Below, in pieces: positions 47,101-56,012 of a DNA stretch of 64,000 bases. Position numbers and translations under genes: made by a program. Positions within the stretch are counted from its first letter, which is position 1. Every line of letters begins with the position of its first letter. The notes beneath the pieces are model-generated. The model was not told the origin of the DNA. It made no database searches and was given only the letters and a program-made list of their open reading frames with translations. Source of the DNA: Sphingobacteriales bacterium (lineage in GTDB: Bacteria; Bacteroidota; Bacteroidia; Chitinophagales; JADIYW01); assembly GCA_016719635.1 (NCBI GenBank), contig JADJYT010000010.1, positions 11,784 through 75,783 on the forward strand. The letters run 5' to 3'.

Positions 47101-50100
47101 GGTAGGTAGAAAACTGATAATATCCTGACGCATCGACAGAAACAGAATCTGTCAATTCGTTGGCATCTATGGTGGTGTTGCAGTTCCCATCTGTATATAA
47201 ATATACTTTTGCCGGAGAATGTCCTGCACCGCCATCGTTATCTAATCCGTCTTTATTTACATCTGTAAACACCTGTCCGGAGATTATATTTTTTGTTAAT
47301 TGGGCAGGACAATTACTAATCTTTATAATTACAGTAGCTTTATCACATACCACTGAAGGAGTAGAACATACAAAATATTCAAGTGTATCTAAACCTGTAT
47401 ATCCTGTATTTGGTGTATATAATAATGTCCCGTCAGCATTTACAGAAACTGTTCCGTGAGCGGGTTGTAATACGTCGCTTGTAGAAACAGAAGAACGGTC
47501 TATTATAGCGGTGAAACCTGTATCATTCGACAGCACCTGAATAGTAACCGGTGTATTGGTTAATGTTACAGCGAAATCATCATTTGCCATTATAAATTTA
47601 CTCTTACAAAATGGCTGAATTGCCGTTCCTGCATCTATATAAGGAAGTCCTAAAACAGAAATTTCGGGGTTTTCCCCATAGGCCATTGCCAGTTTTGCAC
47701 CATTGCAGCTGTACACAGCTAATCCGCTCTGGTCCTTATCTGCAGCATCCAGCAACTGTCTTACTGCTAAAGCACCCAAGGAATAAGAAACATCATATTT
47801 AAAACCACATGGACTGGTACTACCGGTACTACTTGTAATATTTCCATCCCATTTAACATAAATGGTAGTGGCTGCTGTTGGCATTACCCAAACCGGATTA
47901 CCATTTGCGCTTAAATCTGAAGAACCCGGAGCCCAGGCAATAGAACCAAATTCAGTCATTCTATTTTCCGGAATTAATGCAAATGCCCAGTCAAAGTCAC
48001 CTCCATTATTATTAGGATTACCACTGTATGGTGGAACAACATTAAACCTCCAGGAGTCAACTAATTCATTGGCTACATAATTTTCTCCTCCTGCACTTTC
48101 AAATTTATATCCAAGAGCCCCGAGCGGGAATCGGAAAACGCCCTTGCCACCAAGGTTGAATGAGCCCGATGTTCCGGATGTAGTCCAATTTATAGTAATA
48201 CCGGTACTAAGCGGGTTATAAAACATAACCACAGCCGTGTCAGTTGTTGTGGTGGTAGGAACTGGCGTATAATAAATATTTCCATAAAACTGCGCAGGTA
48301 ACACATTTAGTTCTTTTGCATTAAAGCAATATAAGGAATCGCCGAAAAAGACATCTATTCCAATAGGAAGTGTACTGTTTACAGATGCACCGGCTCGTAC
48401 GCCGCCGTCCTGATAATAGGTTCCTCCTTCCTGAAGGGTAACGGTTGTATCAACTATACCATTGTTGTCTTTATCTACAGAAACTGTTGTATTGTTAAAG
48501 GCAGCCCTGATAAACAAGGAGGTATATTGGAAGTCATTATTTGCACCTGTATAATTTCCTACCGGAATATTAAATGAAGTTCCGAATTTATTGACGTCAT
48601 ATACATCCGTTGAGTATGCTTGTTTTTCTTTTCTGCTGTTAGCCTCCCACGAAATACGGCTTAGTGCAATATCTGTTGTGGAGTAAATTTTATCTTTCCC
48701 GTCGTAATAGATTTGAGCCGGATTTCTTGGGTTGACAAAAAACCTGTTATCAGTAATTATACTTGCGCCTGATGGTATAATATCATTAGGATATCCGGGT
48801 GCAATTCCATTGTACGGATCTCTGTCACCCCAAACTTCTGTGGTGGATTGAGTAGGGTTTAACAAACTTGCTTCATATCCATCTTCCCAATGATCGTAAT
48901 ACAAAATGGTTCCCGCATACGGACATTTAATACTAAGAAATGTACGAAAAGTATCCGTTATAACTTCTGCTGTTTTACAGTCTGCTCTTGTAAACGCCCT
49001 GTATATGTCTTGTTCAGGTGCAGGAACATAAAAAGTATGGGATAGTTTTGCAGAAGCACAGGGGCTTGCAGAAATAGGGAAAATATTAATAACGACCTTA
49101 GCGGTATCCCAAAGTGGCGTTGGAGCAGTCAAATCGGCAATTCTATACGTTATGGTATCCAGTCCGGTTGCAATTGGTGTGTAAATCAAAACACCGCTAC
49201 TTATGACTACCGAACCCTTTTTGGGCTGAATTATAACTTGTGTGCTGGTTGAGTTTATATTATTATTGGGATCATAATCATTAAATAATACATTGATATA
49301 ATTTGATGTTCCCAGATAAGAAACATCATAATCATCGGTTGCCACAGGAGGACAATTACCGGTACAAACATAGTATCCAAAATTATTACCGCAATCTGTA
49401 TTATTTAATGTAGAATATGATAATGAAATTAAATTTGGGGTAGTTAAACTATTTCCTGAGGGAAGTGTAGCCGGAAGTATGGAAATAAGATAGTTAGTGT
49501 CAACAGAGGATATCTGAAACTGATAAGCACCACCGGCAGTTGTATTGGTCGTTTGTAATACTTCATCTCCGGCATCATAGGTGCCGTCGTTGTTTAAATC
49601 TTTAGATAAATTTACAGTGATGCCGCCGGCACCTGTTTCTGCAACATCTTTTATCATATTACTGTTAGCATCGGAAAATAAAAATCCAGTAATATAATTA
49701 CTGCCCCAGTAAGCAGGATATTTATATGATACTGCATCCACATCGCCTTTAACAGCCGTTGTCGTTACAATTCTTAAATATCGGATTCCTTCAGGTTGTG
49801 TAACATTATAATAAAAATCAGTAAAAACAGGTTGTACTGATCTTGACGCGTAGGTCTGTGTATTGCTGTAAGCAAGATCGTCTGCTGAACTTGTTACTGA
49901 AAAATTGGCAACGGTAGATGAAGCATCCGCAGCTAAATACAATTGAACTGTAGTCCCATAAGGTAACACCGTTCCAAGGTCTAAAAAAAGTGCATCCGTA
50001 GTGTTGTTTTCAAGTTTTGAAAAGTTTAAATTAGGTGTCCCTATTGCTCTGTTCGGATCTTTTGAAGTGGATTTTGCTAAATAATCAACTGCGTATCCGG

Positions 50101-50653
50101 AACTATAGGTTATTGCACTTCCAAGACAATAATCTTTACATGTTTTCTTATTGTAATAAACTGCATCCAGTCGCATATCCTTGTCAGCATTTGTTGAAGC
50201 AATGCGTATATATCTTGCTCCACCTGCATTATTTATTATTTTCGAAAATGCAGTTAAATCATCTAAAGCGAGTGAATCACTTGTTACCGGTGCAAAAGTA
50301 ACTCCGTCCAATGACACACTGATATCCCATGTGGTAAGGTTATTATCTTTGGAAGAAGCAACATAATAAATGGTATCCAGATTAGGAATGATTTCACCTA
50401 AATCTATGGTAATTACGCCTCTGTTTGCGGGAACTGCATTATGCTTTACTGAAGCAAAAATACCATCAGGCTTACCTATTGACTTTTCTCCGTTGCCTAC
50501 ATAAGATGTATTATTGACGGTATAACTTTTACCATAACCTGTGTACAAATTAAGTAAAGATTGCCCGGGCGGACAACTCACCTGTGCTTTTAAGTTTCCC
50601 ATCCATAACAAAAGGACAAGAAAATAAATAGTCTTTGAATAATCGGGTTTCAT
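44144..50653 (-). CDS. Giant T9SS-secreted adhesin-like multidomain protein
   Basis: 2169 residues with a signal peptide (MKPDYSKTIYFLVLLLWMGNLKAQ). The N-terminus holds two discoidin-like segments (IRIASTNADKDMRLDAV and a repeat). An SdrD B-like repeat follows (ITGFLFSDANSNMIKDVAETGAGG, about residue 320), then a bacterial Ig/cadherin-type linker (VATDDYDVSYLG). A large central domain (about 530-1000) carries a conserved HWEDGYE motif. After it come another Ig-like linker (PVTIQVLSNDTGF) and further SdrD-like modules (ISGQVFTDVNKDGLDNDGG, ISGTVFNDMNGLSDG). The C-terminus (SEFMPNPSRGHS ... TRKLIKIE) is a T9SS sorting domain. Probably a surface structural or adhesive protein. The gene is less GC-rich than its neighbours. 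Confidence 0.88.
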   Translation of the reverse strand: MKPDYSKTIYFLVLLLWMGNLKAQVSCPPGQSLLNLYTGYGKSYTVNNTSYVGNGEKSIGKPDGIFASVKHNAVPANRGVITIDLGEIIPNLDTIYYVASSKDNNLTTWDISVSLDGVTFAPVTSDSLALDDLTAFSKIINNAGGARYIRIASTNADKDMRLDAVYYNKKTCKDYCLGSAITYSSGYAVDYLAKSTSKDPNRAIGTPNLNFSKLENNTTDALFLDLGTVLPYGTTVQLYLAADASSTVANFSVTSSADDLAYSNTQTYASRSVQPVFTDFYYNVTQPEGIRYLRIVTTTAVKGDVDAVSYKYPAYWGSNYITGFLFSDANSNMIKDVAETGAGGITVNLSKDLNNDGTYDAGDEVLQTTNTTAGGAYQFQISSVDTNYLISILPATLPSGNSLTTPNLISLSYSTLNNTDCGNNFGYYVCTGNCPPVATDDYDVSYLGTSNYINVLFNDYDPNNNINSTSTQVIIQPKKGSVVISSGVLIYTPIATGLDTITYRIADLTAPTPLWDTAKVVINIFPISASPCASAKLSHTFYVPAPEQDIYRAFTRADCKTAEVITDTFRTFLSIKCPYAGTILYYDHWEDGYEASLLNPTQSTTEVWGDRDPYNGIAPGYPNDIIPSGASIITDNRFFVNPRNPAQIYYDGKDKIYSTTDIALSRISWEANSRKEKQAYSTDVYDVNKFGTSFNIPVGNYTGANNDFQYTSLFIRAAFNNTTVSVDKDNNGIVDTTVTLQEGGTYYQDGGVRAGASVNSTLPIGIDVFFGDSLYCFNAKELNVLPAQFYGNIYYTPVPTTTTTDTAVVMFYNPLSTGITINWTTSGTSGSFNLGGKGVFRFPLGALGYKFESAGGENYVANELVDSWRFNVVPPYSGNPNNNGGDFDWAFALIPENRMTEFGSIAWAPGSSDLSANGNPVWVMPTAATTIYVKWDGNITSSTGSTSPCGFKYDVSYSLGALAVRQLLDAADKDQSGLAVYSCNGAKLAMAYGENPEISVLGLPYIDAGTAIQPFCKSKFIMANDDFAVTLTNTPVTIQVLSNDTGFTAIIDRSSVSTSDVLQPAHGTVSVNADGTLLYTPNTGYTGLDTLEYFVCSTPSVVCDKATVIIKISNCPAQLTKNIISGQVFTDVNKDGLDNDGGAGHSPAKVYLYTDGNCNTTIDANELTDSVSVDASGYYQFSTYPLKIVSDDFDGPGGTRTCNNGSDGNTAWATNWVDSFDVASVGFCVAPPATVANTDVEIRKDGAFSYGIRLKDNNVAARRSVNLSGATSAYLSFSYRRKSATLTAGENVLVQASANGTAYTTVFTITGNGVADAAYVDVYNLNIAPFASASTMIRFITNNSVDDADTVYIDNVSIKFLKYNQCYITRLDTLSSVPANHYVTTAKQYAFTATGASTCLGGYNFGITKRSITISGTVFNDMNGLSDGLINGTAIDNPSGQAIYVYLIGPDGKVAFKDTLNSSNGTYSFPLANVQTNYTLLITTTNVAVGANQPPVVLPPSWGAVGEAYGSNNSEGSGFEALDETNAYIAISTGLLNVTGVNFGIQRPSAGTDRAACYNYGGGSVSFLALTTPGTWVERYDNPGKVIISDPTSPTATFSDFEEDGEYNFIWLNGEVTDTAKVIVSRPFAGIDLSICGVHSGVLEGNYDQGTWTAMAGNPAGATLGGTVNGVADIDFTPAADGNFFYIYTINSCPDTVKLSKAPKPVAGNASSELYDCTYQQSYFGELIAPGASPNTGAWSIYSGPGSITTPTDSVTGIGSLSQTGDSTVAIWVVTNAKGCRDTAYTIIKPIIYDTAMVSKYGNEYCLTCPVQNSGMFSYYDLNGKLLARVTDSADAVSIGNTTFCGQLPYNVAGDPQVSDVGSVETWLTGVGELPQPFLPRAWNINTTTDAPMEIKLYFTDQEVAALQGATLSNGSYFYFETAPELLLIAYPNNSDTFIPAGSPNGVVYHPTFTRVDGYWQAAFRTGQAGTFYLYPSYYENTGLPVELISLQATGLEKEIRIDWATASEKNNLRFEIERSADAINFKKIGEIAGAGNYKGFHNYYYIDEYVEFGKRYYYRLKQVDFDGAFTRTKIVSAMINAEIKVKLSEFMPNPSRGHSTIRFNSVEDMDINVKIFTVEGNMVQQSVYSVNKGDSELRFDLSSLVKGLYLVQFNYLDNIETRKLIKIE

Positions 50654-50990
50654 AAATTGGGGTCGTTATGTTACAAATAATATGTTTCATCTTAATAAGA
50701 ATCAAAACTGAATGGCTGGCAGGTTGGGTCGGGTAGTTATTTAGTTTAATTAAATGCTTAGGAAAACACTTAATTAAGTATCGCTAACGACTACAATAGT
50801 TAATTTAAAAATTGTAAAATTTCTGCATCCAGGCTTTCAATTATGTTTCTTTATTTAAAAAAAATTGGGTTTTGATGTGTAAAGGTAGATTATTATTTTT
50901 AATTTGTCAAGTAAAATAGAATAAAAAAATTACCATAAGTCAATTTTTTACTCAGTTTATACTACAGTATGGACATTTTATTGGAAAAAA
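50654..50990. other. AT-rich divergent intergenic region
   Basis: Lies between the two divergent T9SS genes. Apart from the promoter at 50991-51022 and an imperfect AATTAAG/CTTAATT repeat near 50750-50778, I see no feature. Confidence 0.5.
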
Positions 50991-51022
50991 GTTGACATTC
51001 TTAATATTAAAGTATATTTTTG
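50991..51022 (+). promoter_or_regulatory. Promoter of the M14 carboxypeptidase gene
   Basis: GTTG (50991-50994) and a perfect TATTTTTG (51015-51022, TAnnTTTG) are 20 bases apart; start expected near 51029, about 34 bases before the ATG at 51063. Confidence 0.65.
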
Positions 51023-51062
51023 CTATCAAACCCAATTCTAAAACTCTTTAACCAACGTATTT

Positions 51063-53136
51063 ATGGAAAAACTGACTTTACAGCTCATCTTACTGTCTGT
51101 CTGAATTAAGTTTCAGTAAACAGAAACCTTTTAGCCACTTATTTGTAATTCTGTTATTCACTGCTGCACCATTTAATTCCTTTGCACAAGCCGATGCTAA
51201 ATATGCAGTGTCTGCTTTACAACCACAGGAAATTTATTCCAAGGTAATTGTTAAATCAACTTCTCAGCAGTTTGAAAAAATAAATGAAGCAATCGGTTTT
51301 GACCACGTTCACCTGGAAAAAGACGGTTCCTTTACCGGTGAATTCTCAAAAGGTGAGATAGCTGAAATGATAAAATTAGGTGCAAAAGTAAAATATCTGA
51401 TTCCGGATGTGATAAAGGATTTAACAAAAAACAATAATAAAAGACAAATCAATAACTCTTTATCCGACCTTGCTCCGGCTGGTTTTACTTACGGAAGCAT
51501 GGGTGGTTATCTTACTTATGCAGAAATTGTAACAAAACTCGATCAGCTTCGTACGATGTATCCGAATTTAATCAGTCAAAAATTCAGTATTGGAAAAAGT
51601 ACAGAAAACAGAGACCTATGGGTAGTCAGGATTTCTAACAATCCGGATGTGGATCAAAACAGTAAACCCAAAGTTTTCTTTAATGCATTAACACATGCCC
51701 GGGAACCGGCAGGAATGATGCAGCTGATCTATTATATGTGTACCTTATTGCAGAATTACAATACGGACCCTGAAGTAAAACATTTAGTAGACAACCGTGA
51801 AATTTATTTTATGCCTTGTGTAAATCCCGATGGTTATGAATACAACAGAAGTACCAATCCAAACGGCGGCGGTATGTGGAGAAAAAACAGGTATAAAGAA
51901 TGCACCGTTACTACCACCGTTAGCAATTGCAGAGACATAAAAGTAAGAAGATGTGATACGGTATGGAATGCTGCACACACCTCTTATACGCTAAAGAATT
52001 GTAAAGACATTAAGATTGGTAGAATTTGTGATACTACCCGAACTACCAACTGTACGGTATATGGCGTTGACTTAAACAGAAATTACAGTTACAAATGGGC
52101 ATATGACAATACCGGCAGCAGCAGCACAAAAACTTCCAGTACTTACCGCGGTCCGTCAGCTTTTTCAGAGCCGGAAACGAAAGCCATCAGGGATTTCAGT
52201 TATCTTAAGAATTTTAAAATGGTCATGAACCAGCATACGCCAGGCAATCAATTGGTGTATCCGTACAGCTATGCCAACGTAGTCGATCCGAATCAGGCCT
52301 TATACGATAAACGTAATACTTTACTTACAGAAACAAATGGGTTACTGATTGGACATATGAAAACTACAGCCGGTTATTTTGCTAATGGTGAATCATCTGA
52401 CTGGCAATATGGAGAAGTGACGGCTAAACCAAAAGCATTTTCCTGGACACCGGAATTAGGAGAAAGTTTTTGGCCAGCACAATCCTTAATAGAAACGCTA
52501 TGTATCCGAATGCTTAGAACGGACCTCAATATGACCTGGATTGCCGGAGCATATTTCAGGTATTCAGCTCCTGCCGGACTTACTGCTACAAATACTAATT
52601 TTACCGTTCCGGTTACTATTATAAATTATGGAGAAAATGCAGGAAGTGTCGAATCCATTAAATTTATTTCCGGAGACGGAAGAAATACAGGCAACGATTC
52701 TATTTCCTTATCAGGAATTAATGTTGGTGCAACATCCGTAAAAAATCATGTACTGGATTTGTCTGCATTTTCCGGTAGCGGAACTGCAACTGGTGTGCTT
52801 AGAATAACGTATTCAGGCGGATATAAAGAAGACAAACCATTTAGTTTTAATTATAACCTGCCTTCCGGTGCCAGATTAGGAAAAAGAGTATTACAGCCTT
52901 CTATAACAGATGATAATTTTTCCATTTTCCCTAACCCAACAAATGGTGTATTTTCCATTACTTCAAAAAATAACGTGATACCAAAATATGTTTCTGTTTA
53001 TAATTTAAATGGAGTACTGATGGATGTAAAAGGAAGTGTAAATGAAATTGATTTATCGAATCTTTCTGAAGGTCTTTATACCATCAGAATAGAAACTGAA
53101 AATGGATTTACAGATAAGAAAATTATTAAGCAGTAA
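51063..53136 (+). CDS. T9SS-secreted M14 zinc carboxypeptidase; leader peptide out of frame
   Basis: The main frame is open from 51076 to 53136 but has no ATG before the catalytic domain. Its early part encodes a good signal peptide (HLFVILLFTAAPFNSFAQA, about 51136-51192). The nearest ATG (51063, well placed after the promoter) reads 13 codons in another frame to a TGA at 51102. A GTG at 51208 would omit the signal peptide. The M14 domain has THARE (Zn His, Glu), NQHTPG (Zn His) and PELGESF (catalytic Glu). An unusual ~55-residue Cys-rich insert (two copies of NCxDIKxxRxCDT) sits before GVDLNRNY. The C-terminus (FSIFPNPTNGVF ... TDKKIIKQ) is a T9SS sorting domain. Confidence 0.85.
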
Positions 53137-53163
53137 TAAAAAATCTGAATTTTCAGATGCTTA

Positions 53164-53193
53164 AAGCCCTCTCCAGGATGAGAGGGCTTTTTT
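53164..53193 (+). terminator. Terminator after the M14 peptidase gene
   Basis: The perfect 9-bp stem AAGCCCTCT/AGAGGGCTT with an 8-nt loop is followed by TTTTT. Confidence 0.9.
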
Positions 53194-53274
53194 ATGCAAA
53201 TTGTCATATGTTAAAGAAAGTAATACCTCAAAGATCTTGAATGTTCTTTCTGTATTTTTTTTACTAATTCTGGA

Positions 53275-54771
53275 TTATTTCTCCGGTCGCATTTGCGGGA
53301 AGAACAGAACCTCCTGTATGGATGCCTGATTGGTCAGCAGCATAGCCAGGCGGTCGATACCGAACCCGATACCGGAAGTTGGAGGCATGCCGTATTCCAG
53401 TGCACGCAGAAAGTCGTGGTCGATGAACATCGCTTCATTATCGCCGCGCTCCATCAGTTTCAGCTGTTCCTCAAAACGTTCGCGCTGGTCAATCGGGTCA
53501 TTCAGCTCGGTATAGGCATTCGCGATTTCCTTGCCGTTGATCATCAGCTCAAACCGCTCCACCAGTCCTTCTTTGCTTCGGTGTTTTTTGGTCAGTGGCG
53601 ACATCTCCACCGGATAGTCGATGATGAAAGTTGGCTGGATATAATTGTGTTCACACCGGTTGCCGAAAATCTCGTCAATCAATTTTCCTTTTCCCATCGT
53701 GTTGTCCACTTCGATGTGCAGCTGCTTACACACATCGCGCAGGCCGGCTTCATCCATACCCGACACATCAAATCCCGTATAGGTTTTGATGGCATCGTAA
53801 ATGGAGATGCGTTTGTACGGCGCCTTGAAATTAATCATGTTATCGCCCACCTGCACATAGGTGTCGCCGTTGGTGTCCATCGCCGCCTTTTCCAGCAGTT
53901 GCTCCGTCGTCTCCATCATCCAGAAATAATCCTTGTACGCCACATAAAATTCCAGTACGGTAAACTCCGGGTTGTGTGTCCTGTCCATGCCTTCATTGCG
54001 GAAGTTGCGGCTGAATTCATAGACCCAGTCGAACCCGCCGACAATCAGCCGCTTCAGGTACAGCTCATTCGCGATACGCAGGTAGAACGGCACATCCAGC
54101 GCATTGTGGTGGGTGATAAACGGCTTGGCCGCCGCTCCGCCGGGTATGTTCTGCAATACCGGCGTATCCACTTCCAGCGCACCCTTCGCATTCAAAAACT
54201 CCCGGATGGAGTTCATCAATCTGGTACGCTTGATGAAGATTTCGCGGACATTGGAATTCACCACCAGATCCACATAACGCTGCCGAAAACGCAGCTCCGG
54301 GTCGGTAAAGGCATCAAACACATTTCCCTCCGCATCGGTCTTCACGACAGGCAGCGGGCGCAGTGATTTTGCCAGCAGCGTAAACTCGTTCGCATGCACG
54401 GAAATCTCGCCGGTCTGCGTTCTGAACTGATAGCCTTTGATACCGATAAAATCGCCGATATCCAGTAATTTCTTAAACACTTCGTTATACAGCGTTTTAT
54501 CTTCGCCGGGACAAATATCATCCCTGGAAATATAGAGCTGGATTCTTTCGGTGGAATCCTGCAATACGGCAAAGGAAGCCTTCCCCATCACACGGAAACC
54601 CATCAGGCGGCCGGCGATACATACCGGCTTCCGGTCTTCAAAATGCTGTTTTATCTCTTTAGCGGTACTGTCAATGGGGTACAGCGATGCCGGATACGGC
54701 TCAATGCCCAACGCCTTTATTTTATCCAATTTTTCTCTTCTGACCTGCTCTTGTTCGCTCAAATGCTGCAT
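53275..54771 (-). CDS. lysS: Lysyl-tRNA synthetase, class II
   Basis: 498 residues. An N-terminal OB-fold anticodon-binding domain (GRLMGFRVMGKASFAVLQD) is followed by the class II catalytic core. Motif 2 reads RNFRNEGMDRTHNPEFT and motif 3 GIGFGIDRLAML. KPFITHHNALD and the terminal FFPQMRPEK are typical of LysRS. It charges the tRNA-Lys of this window among others. It starts 33 bp after the HAD hydrolase gene on the same strand. Confidence 0.98.
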   Translation of the reverse strand: MQHLSEQEQVRREKLDKIKALGIEPYPASLYPIDSTAKEIKQHFEDRKPVCIAGRLMGFRVMGKASFAVLQDSTERIQLYISRDDICPGEDKTLYNEVFKKLLDIGDFIGIKGYQFRTQTGEISVHANEFTLLAKSLRPLPVVKTDAEGNVFDAFTDPELRFRQRYVDLVVNSNVREIFIKRTRLMNSIREFLNAKGALEVDTPVLQNIPGGAAAKPFITHHNALDVPFYLRIANELYLKRLIVGGFDWVYEFSRNFRNEGMDRTHNPEFTVLEFYVAYKDYFWMMETTEQLLEKAAMDTNGDTYVQVGDNMINFKAPYKRISIYDAIKTYTGFDVSGMDEAGLRDVCKQLHIEVDNTMGKGKLIDEIFGNRCEHNYIQPTFIIDYPVEMSPLTKKHRSKEGLVERFELMINGKEIANAYTELNDPIDQRERFEEQLKLMERGDNEAMFIDHDFLRALEYGMPPTSGIGFGIDRLAMLLTNQASIQEVLFFPQMRPEK

Positions 54772-54804
54772 AAATTCATGAATTGAAATGCAAAAATAGG
54801 ATTT

Positions 54805-55470
54805 TTAGTCGATAGTCCACAGTCGGCTGTCCATTGATTTCACAGGCTCCGAAAAAAAATCACCCGCTATCAGTTCGGAGATATCCTTATCGACTAAAAT
54901 CGTGCGGATACCCAATTTGCCGGGTTCGGTCAGGTTTTCAGGCTTGTCATCGAGGAAAACACAGCGTTCCGCAGGCAGCTTTTGTTCCTGCAGGACAAAT
55001 TCATAAATCTCCCTGCCGGGTTTGCGCAGCCCGATTTGCTGGGAATAGTAGCAGGTATGGAAGGAGGATTCGAGGACATCCTCGCCGAATGCCGATTTCA
55101 TATAGCGGCGGATGGCATCCACATGGATGGCGTTGGTATTGCTCAGTAAAATCAGGCGGTGCCTATCCTTCAGCCGGCGTAGTAAATCAATGCGGTGAGC
55201 AGGTATATCTTTCAGGATGCCGTTCCAGTGCCGGATGATTGTTTCATCGGAAACGTTTTTTTCCAGAGCAATGGATTTCAGCTGCCGTATAAAATCGGAC
55301 GGAGTGATTTTCCCCGTTTCAAAGTCGTGGAAAAAATGCTGCTGTTGCAGCTGCTGTAATGATTCGGGATGGAAATTCGGCAGCAGATTCTGCTCCAGCC
55401 AATCCTGCTCGGATTTCAGGTTGATAATGACGCCGCCGAGGTCAAAGATGAGGGTGGAGATGGAATGCAT
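54805..55470 (-). CDS. HAD-superfamily hydrolase (subfamily IA, YihX-like)
   Basis: About 222 residues from ATG 55470 (MHSISTLIFDLGGVIINL). A longer open frame to 55641 exists but the extra residues are not HAD-like. Motifs: FDLGGV (nucleophile Asp; the second Asp of DxD is replaced, the usual pattern of IA members in FDxGGV), ILLSNTN (motif II) and FLDDKPEN (motif IV acidic pair). Probably a sugar-phosphate or nucleotide phosphatase. Upstream of lysS in a likely operon. Confidence 0.88.
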   Translation of the reverse strand: MHSISTLIFDLGGVIINLKSEQDWLEQNLLPNFHPESLQQLQQQHFFHDFETGKITPSDFIRQLKSIALEKNVSDETIIRHWNGILKDIPAHRIDLLRRLKDRHRLILLSNTNAIHVDAIRRYMKSAFGEDVLESSFHTCYYSQQIGLRKPGREIYEFVLQEQKLPAERCVFLDDKPENLTEPGKLGIRTILVDKDISELIAGDFFSEPVKSMDSRLWTID

Positions 55471-55703
55471 GCGCGAAAATAAGAAAAGCTGCGTTGCAGA
55501 GGAAATCCGGAAGCTTGATTCCTGTACTATTTGTTCACAGCCGTCGATGCGAGACATGATGTCTGTCTGCCGACCAGGCAAACAATCTCGATTGAACTTG
55601 GCAGCGTGCAGGTAGTAGATGGGGAAATGCAGACACTGCATATCAGGCAGAAATTACCCATTTTATAAAAACCAAGAAAAATAAGGGCTTTGAAGTAGAA
55701 TTA

Positions 55704-55733
55704 AAAAAAGGCCGGACGAATCCGACCCTTTTT
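55704..55733. terminator. Terminator-like hairpin at the island edge
   Basis: AAAAAGG-CGGA pairs with TCCG-CCTTTTT around CGAA, with A- and T-runs on the two sides, so it could act in both directions. Confidence 0.6.
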
Positions 55734-55758
55734 GTGGTCCCGCATGTAGCTCCTACTA

Positions 55759-55785
55759 TTGGACAAAATAAGTTTTATAGTCCAA
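55759..55785. repeat. Palindrome near the island border
   Basis: TTGGAC (55759-55764) is complementary to GTCCAA (55780-55785), with an inner AAAA/TTTT pairing. It could be a core or arm site for the adjacent integrase; this is inference from position only. Confidence 0.4.
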
Positions 55786-56012
55786 AGTTGCACAAATAAT
55801 TGATTTCCAGTGCGAAAAATAAAATTCTCTTTACAGCTCTTTATAAATATTGTAGGGTTGTACAGATATTTTCTACGAGTTTTCTACGGCAAAAAGAATA
55901 CCCCGCAAACCTTAACAACACATTAACACACAGAAAAACTTCTGGCATGTGATTTGTAAAATTTTGTTAAATGGTTCTATTTGTTTAATTATCATACACT
56001 TGTAAATTAACT

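Larger units (their letters stand above)
55471..56012. other. Left border of the mobile island, non-coding
   Basis: Holds a terminator-like hairpin (55704-55733), a palindrome (55759-55785) and AT-rich sequence. Base composition drops from core-like to AT-rich near 55740. No tRNA gene was found that could be the target of the integrase at 56013. Confidence 0.5.

Noticed and set aside
55735..55790. A tRNA or tRNA fragment as the integrase target (GGTCCCGCA...)
   Set aside because: No stem set forms a cloverleaf; only a palindrome and a terminator-like hairpin can be supported.
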